Part shown: one piece after another, positions 1 to 7,247 of the stretch | Position numbering within the stretch: the first letter of the stretch is position 1 | How the letters are laid out: each line of letters begins with the position of its first letter | Assembly: GCA_965119685.1 (NCBI GenBank) | Contig: OZ221971.1 | Span: 2,294,001-2,358,000, forward strand | From: Merdibacter sp965119685 | GTDB taxonomy: Bacteria > Bacillota_I > Bacilli_A > Erysipelotrichales > Erysipelotrichaceae | Direction: 5' to 3' | Length of the DNA: 64,000 nucleotides | Translations under genes and position numbers: made by a program | The notes under the pieces: generated by a model | What the model was told of the DNA's origin: nothing | Database searches by the model: none | The model's input: the letters and a program-made list of their open reading frames with translations, nothing else

Positions 1-110
1 TAACCTCTTCCTTTAACTCACAGCACTGTGCCCGCTTTCCGCATCTCTTTACACTGTATCCGCCTTATGTATCTCTTCGCACAACCATCATTCTTACACA
101 GTCACACATA

Positions 111-170
111 AAAACGCATCTGCGCTGGGAAAGAAATCTCATCACCTCTCCCTTACTCAGATGCTTTTTT
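111..170. terminator. bidirectional intrinsic terminator
   Basis: GCATCTG at 116-122 pairs perfectly with CAGATGC at 158-164. TTTTTT follows on the + strand and a T-run follows on the - strand. It lies just past the stop of the phosphodiesterase gene read on the - strand. What it ends on the + strand lies outside the window or is absent. Confidence 0.6.
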
Positions 171-171
171 A

Positions 172-714
172 CTATGCTGATGGCTCTTGTAGCGGCAGGG
201 TATGGAAGCGGCAGGTCAAACGCCCGCCATCGATGCGCACGCAGGCATAGGAAACGCTTGCCTCACCGCGATTAAAACACAAAGACCCCGGGTTGACGAT
301 ATGCACGCCATCGATCACCTGATCCCAAGGCACATGCGTATGCCCGTGAAACAACACGTTGCAGCCGCACGCTTTCGCCCGTTTCGCACCGGCCTCTGCC
401 AAACAGTGCACAAACGCTTGAAAATCCAGCGATTCCTCATTTTGTTCCATCCGCAAAGCCGCCTGCATCTCCAGCTGGTGTCCGTGCAGCAACAAAATAC
501 GGCATCCCTCCACCTCCACAATCTGCTCATCGGCGAGTCCATAGGAAAGGGGATCGTGGTTGCCCCTGACGATGATGAATTTACGCAGGTGCCTTGGATG
601 AAAGCCGAGATCACCCAGATGAAAACGCATATCCACTCGGCCCTGCTCTTTCACAATGCGTTTGACACGCTGCCATTCCCCATGGCTGTCACTGATCAAT
701 AATAGCTGTTTCAT
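172..714 (-). CDS. YfcE/MJ0936-type metallophosphoesterase
   Basis: A 180-residue single-domain calcineurin-like phosphoesterase, the usual size for the YfcE/MJ0936 group of cytosolic metal-dependent phosphodiesterases. The metal-binding motifs are all visible in order: DSHG (D9, H11), GDL (D35), GNHD (N52-D54), HGH (H77-H79) and GHTH (H123-H127). The start at 714 follows a GAGGG ribosome site about 6 nt upstream. The gene stands between two terminators (735-752 and 111-170), so it is probably transcribed alone. The natural substrate of this family is not settled; a housekeeping nucleotide phosphodiesterase is the safest reading. Confidence 0.88.
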   Translation of the reverse strand: MKQLLLISDSHGEWQRVKRIVKEQGRVDMRFHLGDLGFHPRHLRKFIIVRGNHDPLSYGLADEQIVEVEGCRILLLHGHQLEMQAALRMEQNEESLDFQAFVHCLAEAGAKRAKACGCNVLFHGHTHVPWDQVIDGVHIVNPGSLCFNRGEASVSYACVRIDGGRLTCRFHTLPLQEPSA

Positions 715-726
715 CTCGTTCCCTCA

Positions 727-752
727 TGAAAACAGGCGCTGTGATCAGCGCC
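727..752 (-). terminator. intrinsic terminator of the H1-like gene
   Basis: Read on the - strand, GGCGCTG and CAGCGCC (746-752 and 735-741) form a perfect 7-bp stem with a 4-nt loop, followed by TGTTTTC. It lies directly after the stop at 759. Confidence 0.7.
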
Positions 753-758
753 CGTAGA

Positions 759-1961
759 TTACTGTCTGTTTAAAATATCGATAATCGGCTGATAGTAGTC
801 ATAGCGTCCGTCGACATACTGCAAAGCCTCGTATGCGATGCCTTTCGCCTTATCCAGATCGATGTCCTCATAGACGTGCGCATAGCGATAATACACATAA
901 TCCTTTATTTGATTTTCACGGATGAGATAGCCGTAATCCGCGTCTCCCTGTCCGTAATCCTCATGCAGGATATAGAGATCCGCAACATCCATCATCAGCT
1001 CGTTGCTGTAAGCGGCAAACAGATCGTGAAACTGTGACAACAGCGCATAGGCGAAATTTTCATAATATTTCACATCGCTGTACTGCCAGTGCGGAAGCAC
1101 GCTGCGCGCCAGCTGCATAAACTGTTTCATCAGCGCGGAGAGATCTACCTTGATTTGAGCAGCGAGCGCCGCTTCATCATGGTATCCCTGCCGCTGTGCG
1201 ATCATCAGCAGACGCTCCCACAGATGGAACTCGCTGAGATAGCGTTCACCGTCTTTTTCCAGATCCTCGCCGCAGACGTAGGCGATCGCTTCCTGTGCAT
1301 CCGCCTCCATCTTCGGGTAATCGCTCGCTTTAAAATCGATTGTATCGGCAATTTTTGCTAATACGACGGAAATGAGATCGATATCGTAGCCATCGTCATC
1401 ATAGTGAAAAGACGTCTTCGTCAGCCGGAAGTCCTCCAGCAGCTGCTTTTCAATCTTTTTGAGATCAGCTTCCTGCATCAGCTTTGCGGCATAATCGTCA
1501 TACGCATAGGTGACGCCCATCGCCTGCATCATTGCGATGCAGGTGTCCATGCTGAGACTTTCATATTGCTCCAGCTTCATCTTTTTGCTCGTCGCCTTCT
1601 TAACGGCAGGCTTTTTCTCCGTGCTCTTTGCGGCCGCAGCTTTCTTAGCTGCCGGCTTCTTTTCCGCTTTTGCCGTGCTCTCCTTTTTCTCTGCCGACTT
1701 TTTAACAGCCGTCTTTTTCACCGGTTTTTTCACTTCGTTATCACTCTTGCTTTGAGAAGCTCTCTGCTTCGTTTCTGCCTTTAATGCGCTCTCCTGCTTC
1801 GCCGGCTTTTTTGCCGCCGTCTTTGCGGTTGTCTTTTTCGCCGCAGCACTTTTGCGCTTGCTTGTCTCTGTACCCTTATCAGCTGTCTTGACCTCAGCCT
1901 TTGCCTCGCTCTTTGCAGCTGCTTTCGTCGAAGGTTTTGCTGTGCTCTTCTTTTCTGCCAT
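759..1961 (-). CDS. Histone H1-like Lys/Ala-rich protein with unassigned C-terminal domain
   Basis: A 400-residue protein in two parts. Residues 1 to about 135 are almost entirely K, A, E, T and S in repeats such as KKPAAKKAAAAK, as in bacterial histone H1-like (Hc1/AlgP-type) DNA- or RNA-binding tails. The remaining 265 residues form an acidic, tyrosine-rich, helical-looking domain (for example YDDDGYDIDL) that I do not recognise. The ATG at 1961 follows GGAGGGG at 6-7 nt; a start further upstream would lack a ribosome site. A TGC-TATAAT extended -10 lies about 54 nt upstream and a terminator follows the stop, so it is a single-gene unit. A nucleoid- or polynucleotide-associated role is inferred only from the tail composition. 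Confidence 0.7.
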   Translation of the reverse strand: MAEKKSTAKPSTKAAAKSEAKAEVKTADKGTETSKRKSAAAKKTTAKTAAKKPAKQESALKAETKQRASQSKSDNEVKKPVKKTAVKKSAEKKESTAKAEKKPAAKKAAAAKSTEKKPAVKKATSKKMKLEQYESLSMDTCIAMMQAMGVTYAYDDYAAKLMQEADLKKIEKQLLEDFRLTKTSFHYDDDGYDIDLISVVLAKIADTIDFKASDYPKMEADAQEAIAYVCGEDLEKDGERYLSEFHLWERLLMIAQRQGYHDEAALAAQIKVDLSALMKQFMQLARSVLPHWQYSDVKYYENFAYALLSQFHDLFAAYSNELMMDVADLYILHEDYGQGDADYGYLIRENQIKDYVYYRYAHVYEDIDLDKAKGIAYEALQYVDGRYDYYQPIIDILNRQ

Positions 1962-2014
1962 TGAGTAACCCCTCCAATACTGCGTCCCCTTGTAGAAGAC
2001 TGCTTTACACATAC

Positions 2015-2023
2015 ATTATAGCA
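2015..2023 (-). promoter_or_regulatory. extended -10 promoter of the H1-like gene
   Basis: On the - strand, TGC-TATAAT (-10 hexamer at 2015-2020). Only weak -35 candidates (TTTGTT, TTGTTC) lie 15-16 nt upstream. Confidence 0.5.
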
Positions 2024-2160
2024 CAGTTTAAAAACGAACAAAAGACATCCGCCATTTTTTGGAAAGCACTTTCATTTTTCGACATTTTATCCCTTCTTTT
2101 GTGATGAAGATCCGGGAAAGCCGCATATATCTTCCGCATTTCTTCACATTTTGTCGAAGG

Positions 2161-2178
2161 GGTGAACATGATTTCACC
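2161..2178 (+). repeat. GGTGAA-N6-TTCACC dyad upstream of htrA
   Basis: A perfect 6-bp inverted repeat with a 6-nt spacer, about 32 nt upstream of the htrA -35 box. It could be an operator or a chance dyad. Confidence 0.3.
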
Positions 2179-2209
2179 TCAATTTCATCGAGACGACACA
2201 TTGCCTTGC

Positions 2210-2238
2210 TTTACAAACGAGGGGGTTACGAGTATATT
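2210..2238 (+). promoter_or_regulatory. sigma-A promoter of htrA
   Basis: TTTACA (2210-2215), 17-nt spacer, TATATT (2233-2238). This predicts a leader of about 85 nt before the start codon. Confidence 0.65.
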
Positions 2239-2329
2239 AGGAGGCGTAAGCAATCCTTGCTTCAATCATTACGCGATGTTTCGGCGTTTGGCGCGCCTTT
2301 GACACAGCGATCAAAAGGAGGTCTTTTTT

Positions 2330-3484
2330 ATGAATGAAGACAATCAATGGATACCGGGGGAAGAAGTTCCCGCACCCCAACCCCCAAAGCAGAAAAAGGA
2401 AAAACGCATCATTGCGCTTACTTATGGCAAGCTGGCGGCGATCATCCTCTGCTGCGTAGTGCTCTCACTAGGATGCAGCTTAGCCGGCGCCTACCTGCTG
2501 TCGCGCTCGAACGCTTCCAGCGTGATCTATCAGGATACCTCCAAAATCGTCAGCACCGGCTCTCAAGATTCCAGTACGATCAAAGCGATCGTCGAGCAGT
2601 GTGCGAATTCCGTAGTGGAAATACAAACGGAATCAGTCACCAACGGCAGCAATCCGTTTCAGCAGTATGTCAGCAGCGGTGCCGGCAGCGGCGTCATTCT
2701 GACACAGGATGGTTATATCGTCACCAACCATCATGTCATTGAGGATGCCAACACCATCACCGTGCGTATCCGCAGCGGCGAGGAATATGACGCAAAGCTG
2801 GTAGGAAGCGATGAACAAAGCGATTTGGCCGTTCTCAAGATCGAAGCGCAAAATCTGACACCGGCGGTGCTGGGCGATTCCACAAATTTGGAAGTCGGTG
2901 ATCTCGCTGTCGCCATCGGCAACCCGTTAGGCGAACTGGGCGGATCGGTTACCAGCGGTATCATCTCTGCGCTGGATCGTGAGATGACGATCGATGGCCA
3001 GACGATGACGCTGCTGCAAACGGACGCGGCGGTCAACCCCGGCAATTCCGGCGGCGGGCTTTTCAATGCCAACGGCGATTTGATCGGCATCATTAACGCG
3101 AAATCCAGCGGTGAAAACGTAGAGGGCATCGGCTTTGCCATTCCGATTTCCAGTGCCAAACAGATCATCGATGAACTCATCAGCAGCGGCGAGGTCACTT
3201 CCCGTCCGACACTGGGCGTTTCACTCTACAACGTTTCAGACGAGCGGACGGCTGCGCAGCTGGGCGTTGACGGCACCGGCGTGTATATCGTGCAGATCGT
3301 TGAAGGCGGGGCGGCCGATCAAGCCGGATTAGCCAGCGGGGATCGCATCATCAGCGTCGACGGTGAAGAAATCAGCGATGCCAGCGAGGTGCGAAGCGCC
3401 TTAAACAAACATAAAGTCGGAGAAACCATTCAAATCCGCATCGAGAGAAACTCTAAAACGATGGACTTTGACGTCGCCCTATAA
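2330..3484 (+). CDS. htrA: HtrA/DegP-like membrane-anchored serine protease
   Basis: A 384-residue trypsin-like quality-control protease with one PDZ domain, the usual Gram-positive HtrA layout. A short cytoplasmic N-terminus precedes one membrane helix (about residues 34-57), so the protease faces the outside. The catalytic triad reads H135 (TNHHVI), D165 (SDLAVL) and S240 (GNSGGG). The PDZ domain covers about residues 285-380. The start follows AAAGGAGG. The gene has its own promoter (2210-2238) and terminator (3509-3554). The family degrades misfolded exported proteins under envelope stress; no CssR- or CtsR-type box is evident, though a 6-bp dyad lies upstream. Confidence 0.95.
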   Translation: MNEDNQWIPGEEVPAPQPPKQKKEKRIIALTYGKLAAIILCCVVLSLGCSLAGAYLLSRSNASSVIYQDTSKIVSTGSQDSSTIKAIVEQCANSVVEIQTESVTNGSNPFQQYVSSGAGSGVILTQDGYIVTNHHVIEDANTITVRIRSGEEYDAKLVGSDEQSDLAVLKIEAQNLTPAVLGDSTNLEVGDLAVAIGNPLGELGGSVTSGIISALDREMTIDGQTMTLLQTDAAVNPGNSGGGLFNANGDLIGIINAKSSGENVEGIGFAIPISSAKQIIDELISSGEVTSRPTLGVSLYNVSDERTAAQLGVDGTGVYIVQIVEGGAADQAGLASGDRIISVDGEEISDASEVRSALNKHKVGETIQIRIERNSKTMDFDVAL

Positions 3485-3508
3485 AGCAGATTGTGCAAAA
3501 CCTCTAAA

Positions 3509-3554
3509 AACACATCGAAATTTCCATTCTTTGGGCGTTGCGATGTGTTTTTTC
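3509..3554 (+). terminator. intrinsic terminator of htrA
   Basis: AACACATCG (3509-3517) pairs with CGATGTGTT (3541-3549), followed by a T-run. The loop is long (23 nt). Confidence 0.65.
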
Positions 3555-3567
3555 TGTTGTTTCGCGG

Positions 3568-3573
3568 TATAAT
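3568..3573 (+). promoter_or_regulatory. -10 box of ldh
   Basis: TATAAT, 26 nt before the preferred ldh start. No good -35 box is visible. Its position makes the upstream in-frame ATG at 3582 unlikely to be used. Confidence 0.5.
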
Positions 3574-3599
3574 GAGAGTATATGGAGGTAACAGGTAAT

Positions 3600-4571
3600 A
3601 TGGAACTGAAAATCAGAAAGAGGAAAATCGTCCTGGTAGGTACCGGCTTTGTCGGAATGAGCTTTGCCTACTCACTGCTGTCGGAAAAGGGGATTAACGA
3701 ACTGGTGCTCATCGACATGAACAAAGACAAGGCGGTCGGCGAACAGATGGACCTCAGCGACGGCCTGCCCTATGCAGATACCAAAATGACCATCAAAGCC
3801 GGCGGCTATGAGGAATGCAGCGATGCGGACATCGTCGTCATCACAGCCGGCGCCGCGCAGAAGCCGGGACAGACCCGTCTGGAACTCGTCGGCATCAATG
3901 CCAGAATCACCAAGGATGTCGCTACTCAAATCAAAAATGCCGGTTTTAAAGGCATCATGGTCGTCGCCAGCAACCCGGTGGACATCATGACCTATGTCGC
4001 CTATCGCGCCAGCGGTCTGCCAAGGGAGCATGTCATCGGCTCCGGTACCATTCTGGACACCGCCCGTCTGCGCTACAATATCTCCAAACGCCTGGGCATG
4101 GCGCCAAGCAACGTCCACGCGTATATCATGGGCGAACACGGAGATTCCAGCTTTGTGCCGTGGATTCACTGCTATCTGGGCTGCAAGCACTTGCTGGAGT
4201 ATATCGACGAAGAGGACAATTTGACGCTGGAGGATCTGCAAAACATCTATATGGAGGTTCGCAATGCCGCCTATGAAATCATCAACCGCAAGAAGGCGAC
4301 CTATTATGGTATCGGGCTGGCGCTGAAACGTCTGGTCTCCTGTCTGTTGAATGACGAAAAGGCCATCCTGACCGTATCGACTTATCAAAACAACGAATAT
4401 GGCCGTGAGGGCTATTACATCGGCACGCCGGCCGTCGTCGGCAGCAACGGTGTGGAAAAGATCATCAAACTGCCGCTCAACGAGATGGATCAGGACAAAT
4501 TCAACCACTCTTTCGATACGCTGAAACAGACGATCGAGGACAATCTGCAAGAAGTATTGGCCGACCTCTAA
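3600..4571 (+). CDS. ldh: L-lactate dehydrogenase
   Basis: A 323-residue NAD-dependent L-lactate dehydrogenase that regenerates NAD+ by reducing pyruvate in fermentation. The Rossmann motif is GTGFVG (residues 14-19). Q87 in AAQKPGQTR is the lactate-specific residue, where malate dehydrogenases have Arg. D153 and R156 (LDTARLR) and catalytic H180 (GEHGDS) complete the active site. The ATG at 3600 is preferred over 3582 because GGAGGT lies 10 nt before it. The gene is monocistronic, with an 11-bp stem terminator downstream. No Rex-type operator was identified. Confidence 0.95.
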   Translation: MELKIRKRKIVLVGTGFVGMSFAYSLLSEKGINELVLIDMNKDKAVGEQMDLSDGLPYADTKMTIKAGGYEECSDADIVVITAGAAQKPGQTRLELVGINARITKDVATQIKNAGFKGIMVVASNPVDIMTYVAYRASGLPREHVIGSGTILDTARLRYNISKRLGMAPSNVHAYIMGEHGDSSFVPWIHCYLGCKHLLEYIDEEDNLTLEDLQNIYMEVRNAAYEIINRKKATYYGIGLALKRLVSCLLNDEKAILTVSTYQNNEYGREGYYIGTPAVVGSNGVEKIIKLPLNEMDQDKFNHSFDTLKQTIEDNLQEVLADL

Positions 4572-4590
4572 CAAACAATCATACAAAAAG

Positions 4591-4650
4591 AAAAGAGATG
4601 ACAGCCGCACATCCCATCAGGAGATGATAATCGCTTCATCTCTTTTTCTA
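4591..4650. terminator. terminator between convergent ldh and YitT genes
   Basis: AAAAGAGATGA (4591-4601) pairs perfectly with TCATCTCTTTT (4636-4646). The A/T-rich ends let it serve either strand. Confidence 0.65.
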
Positions 4651-4777
4651 TCCATGCGTTTCAAAAGTGCGCACATCCTTTATATGCAGATAAAACTGCT
4701 CTTCTCCCCTCTTACAACTATGCCAAGAGAACAGGCGTCCTGCGAAAAGAGGGGCATTGCTTCGATTAGATCATTGC

Positions 4778-5650
4778 CTATAAACGCTTTTCAAAATTGC
4801 CGCTGATGCTCATTCCCTCACTGAAGATGACAAAGGCGTGTTCATCCAGCGTATAGATGATCTTTTTTAACTGGTTTTCCTCATACTTGTTGATTGCGCA
4901 GACCAGGATCAGCGTTTCTTCATCCGTATATGCTCCCGCGCCCTTCCAATAGGTCACACCGCGTCCGGTCTCCTGCATGATCGCATAAGGAACATCGATA
5001 TTCTTGGTGAAGATCATCGCCGTCATGTTGATGTTTTGATAATGGGTACGGTCGCAGACGCTGTACATCACGACCATGTAGATAATAGAGTAGATCGCCG
5101 TCTCCAGCTGAAACAATAACGCACAAAGAGAGAATACACCGATGTTGACCAAGATGGAAAGCTGCCCCACCGCGATGGGGAAGTTTCGCTTTGACAGATA
5201 GAAGCCGATGATATCCGTACCACCACAGCTGCCGCTGGCACGCAGGGTAAGCCCCACACCAAAGCCGCTCAAAATACCGCCGATCACACAGGAGGCTAAT
5301 ACATCGTTTAAGATCGGTTCCTTTGGAATCATCACTAACGACATCACCAGCGTCTGTACAAAAATACTCAAAAGCGTCTTAAGGAAAAAACCGCGGGAGA
5401 TCGAGCGAAATGCCAATAAAAATAACGGGATATTCAACAGCAGATTGAAAATGCCGGCGATGTCAAACTGCTCGCCAAAGGGCAGCAGCGGCGAGAGCAG
5501 CGTACGCAGAATCTGTGCGATGCCGACGATGCCCGCACTGTACAAACTGACAGGTACGATCAATAGATTCACGCTCGCCGCAAACAGCGCGCTCCCTAAC
5601 ACGACATAGAGATACTGTTTCCAATCCTGTAATTTTTTCAATGTCCCCAC
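4778..5650 (-). CDS. YitT family membrane protein (DUF161/DUF2179)
   Basis: A 290-residue YitT-family protein: five or six hydrophobic segments in the first 190 residues, with the family glycine patch SGSCGGTDIIG, then a soluble C-terminal DUF2179 domain (about residues 200-290) containing GAGAY. The function of the family is unknown; members are multipass membrane proteins. The start is uncertain: a GTG at 5650 has no room for a ribosome site, whereas a TTG at 5641 (MKKLQDWKQ) sits just after a GGGGTGGGG stretch and may be the real start. A second YitT paralogue lies at 59318-60199. Confidence 0.88.
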   Translation of the reverse strand: MGTLKKLQDWKQYLYVVLGSALFAASVNLLIVPVSLYSAGIVGIAQILRTLLSPLLPFGEQFDIAGIFNLLLNIPLFLLAFRSISRGFFLKTLLSIFVQTLVMSLVMIPKEPILNDVLASCVIGGILSGFGVGLTLRASGSCGGTDIIGFYLSKRNFPIAVGQLSILVNIGVFSLCALLFQLETAIYSIIYMVVMYSVCDRTHYQNINMTAMIFTKNIDVPYAIMQETGRGVTYWKGAGAYTDEETLILVCAINKYEENQLKKIIYTLDEHAFVIFSEGMSISGNFEKRL

Positions 5651-6103
5651 CCCTTTTTATGTATGCCATTGTATCATTTTTTCTTTGCCCTGTTAATCCT
5701 ATTTTTTCATAAAGACGCCTTTGACAAATACCGATAAGCGTACTGTTTCCCGATTTCCCCCGCCGTATCCTCCATCGATATGTACCCCTATTCTTTTGTT
5801 CCTGTCATTTTTATCCACTGCCATCCCAACAACAGTAAGCAGCTAAAAAATGTATTCAAAACGCTTATTTCTCCCCTCCTTTCCCCACTTGTAACAATGG
5901 ATTTTTATCCCCCTTTTACCGCCGGACACCAGCGCATTTGCAAGTTTTTTGCTGATTGCCTGTTTTTTATCTTGCAGACTTTTCGTCATGTTTACCGCAT
6001 GCGCAAAAACGAGTATAATGGAAACAAGCACGAACACGTGAGCGATTACAAGGAGCTTTTCCCCCTCTGTGCGCTTGCATGACAGCGAAAGGAGCAATGT
6101 TCA
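5651..6103. other. intergenic region, no convincing gene
   Basis: About 450 bases between divergent YitT and ung. Short open frames exist on both strands, but none has a ribosome site or recognisable sequence. The only feature I can support is the ung promoter at 5991-6019. Confidence 0.6.
5991..6019 (+). promoter_or_regulatory. sigma-A promoter of ung
   Basis: TTTACC (5991-5996), 17-nt spacer, TATAAT (6014-6019). Confidence 0.7.
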
Positions 6104-6781
6104 ATGGTACACATCGGCAATGATTGGGATGCGCTGTTAAAGGACGAATTTCAAAAGGACTACTATCAGCAGCTGCGTCAGTTTCTCGCATATGAATATC
6201 GCCATGGACCCGTTTATCCGAATATGTATGATATTTTCAACGCTTTGAAATATACGCCCTATGCGCAGGTAAAGGTCGTATTGCTGGGGCAAGACCCTTA
6301 TCACGGCAAGGGGCAGGCACACGGACTGTGCTTCTCCGTGCAAAAGGGGGTTACGCCGCCGCCCTCTTTGCAAAACATCTATCAGGAGCTGCAGCGGGAC
6401 GTCGGCTTTCAAATCCCGGCACACGGAAATCTCGTGGCTTGGGCGAAGCAAGGGGTGCTGATGCTCAACACCGTGCTGACCGTACGCGCCAATCAAGCCA
6501 ATTCCCACGCCAACCGAGGATGGGAGCAGCTGACAGATCGCATCATCTCCTTGATCGATCAAAAACCACAGCCCGTCGTCTTCCTGCTGTGGGGAAGAAA
6601 CGCCAAGGCCAAACAGGTGCTGCTGCACAATCCCCATCACCTCATTTTAAGCACCTCCCACCCAAGCCCATATTCCGTGAATTACGGATTTGCCGGATGT
6701 GCGCACTTTTCCAAAACCAACGCCTTTTTGCGTGCGCATGGGGCTGCGCCGATCGACTGGCAGCTTCCGCTCTCCATTTAA
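6104..6781 (+). CDS. ung: uracil-DNA glycosylase, family 1 (canonical copy)
   Basis: A 225-residue family-1 uracil-DNA glycosylase that removes uracil from DNA to start base-excision repair. The water-activating motif is canonical GQDPYH, with D64 at the same number as in the E. coli enzyme. The other motifs are LLWGRNAK (strand ending in the uracil-contact region) and HPSPYS (H186, the DNA-intercalation loop). The start at 6104 follows AAAGGAG at 9 nt. The gene has its own promoter. A second family-1 gene at 49009-49668 carries an altered first motif, so this copy is the better candidate for the main housekeeping activity. Confidence 0.95.
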   Translation: MVHIGNDWDALLKDEFQKDYYQQLRQFLAYEYRHGPVYPNMYDIFNALKYTPYAQVKVVLLGQDPYHGKGQAHGLCFSVQKGVTPPPSLQNIYQELQRDVGFQIPAHGNLVAWAKQGVLMLNTVLTVRANQANSHANRGWEQLTDRIISLIDQKPQPVVFLLWGRNAKAKQVLLHNPHHLILSTSHPSPYSVNYGFAGCAHFSKTNAFLRAHGAAPIDWQLPLSI

Positions 6782-7247
6782 AGACAGACGTTTGACAAAG
6801 AATGACAGAGAGAAACGCTTGCCGCTGACACCTGCCACACTCCTTTGAAATGTTCTCTTTCATTGAAAAGCAAGAGTAACTGCCGCCGTTTTTCCACGCT
6901 TTTACATTGGCACAAGTATCCGCTCTGGGACGATGGAAGCGCGGTGTTTTCTGCTTCCTAACAGCAGCCATTCCGTGTCAGTGAAATCTGTCTTTCCCCA
7001 TTTCTTTCTTCATCGCTGTTGTCCCCTTTTCCCTTCGCTGTGCACAGATTTTCTATTTGTCCTTTCCTTTTTTATCGAATCGGCATTCACTCCATCCAGC
7101 ACCACAACCACAGGCTGTCAGCGTAGTCAGTCCAATGAAAATGTTCCCGGCATCCGATGAACGGCGGGAACATTTTTTCTTCTCTTGTATTCCTTATGTG
7201 CACAGTGCGCCTATGTTATACGACACCGTATGTCCGCTTTGCGCGTA
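6782..7247. other. intergenic region between convergent ung and ABC-F genes
   Basis: About 465 bases with no supported gene. The one clear element is the hairpin at 7138-7178. Confidence 0.6.
7138..7178 (+). terminator. intrinsic terminator between ung and the ABC-F gene
   Basis: AAAATGTTCCCG (7138-7149) pairs with CGGGAACATTTT (7165-7176) and is followed by a T-rich tract on +. The symmetric stem could also stop - strand transcripts from the ABC-F operon. Confidence 0.65.

Noticed and set aside
3672..4610. 312-codon frame on the - strand
   Set aside because: Antisense to ldh; it arises from codon bias of the real gene.
5843..6097. 84-codon frame on the - strand upstream of ung
   Set aside because: One hydrophobic stretch but no ribosome site; it runs across the ung promoter.
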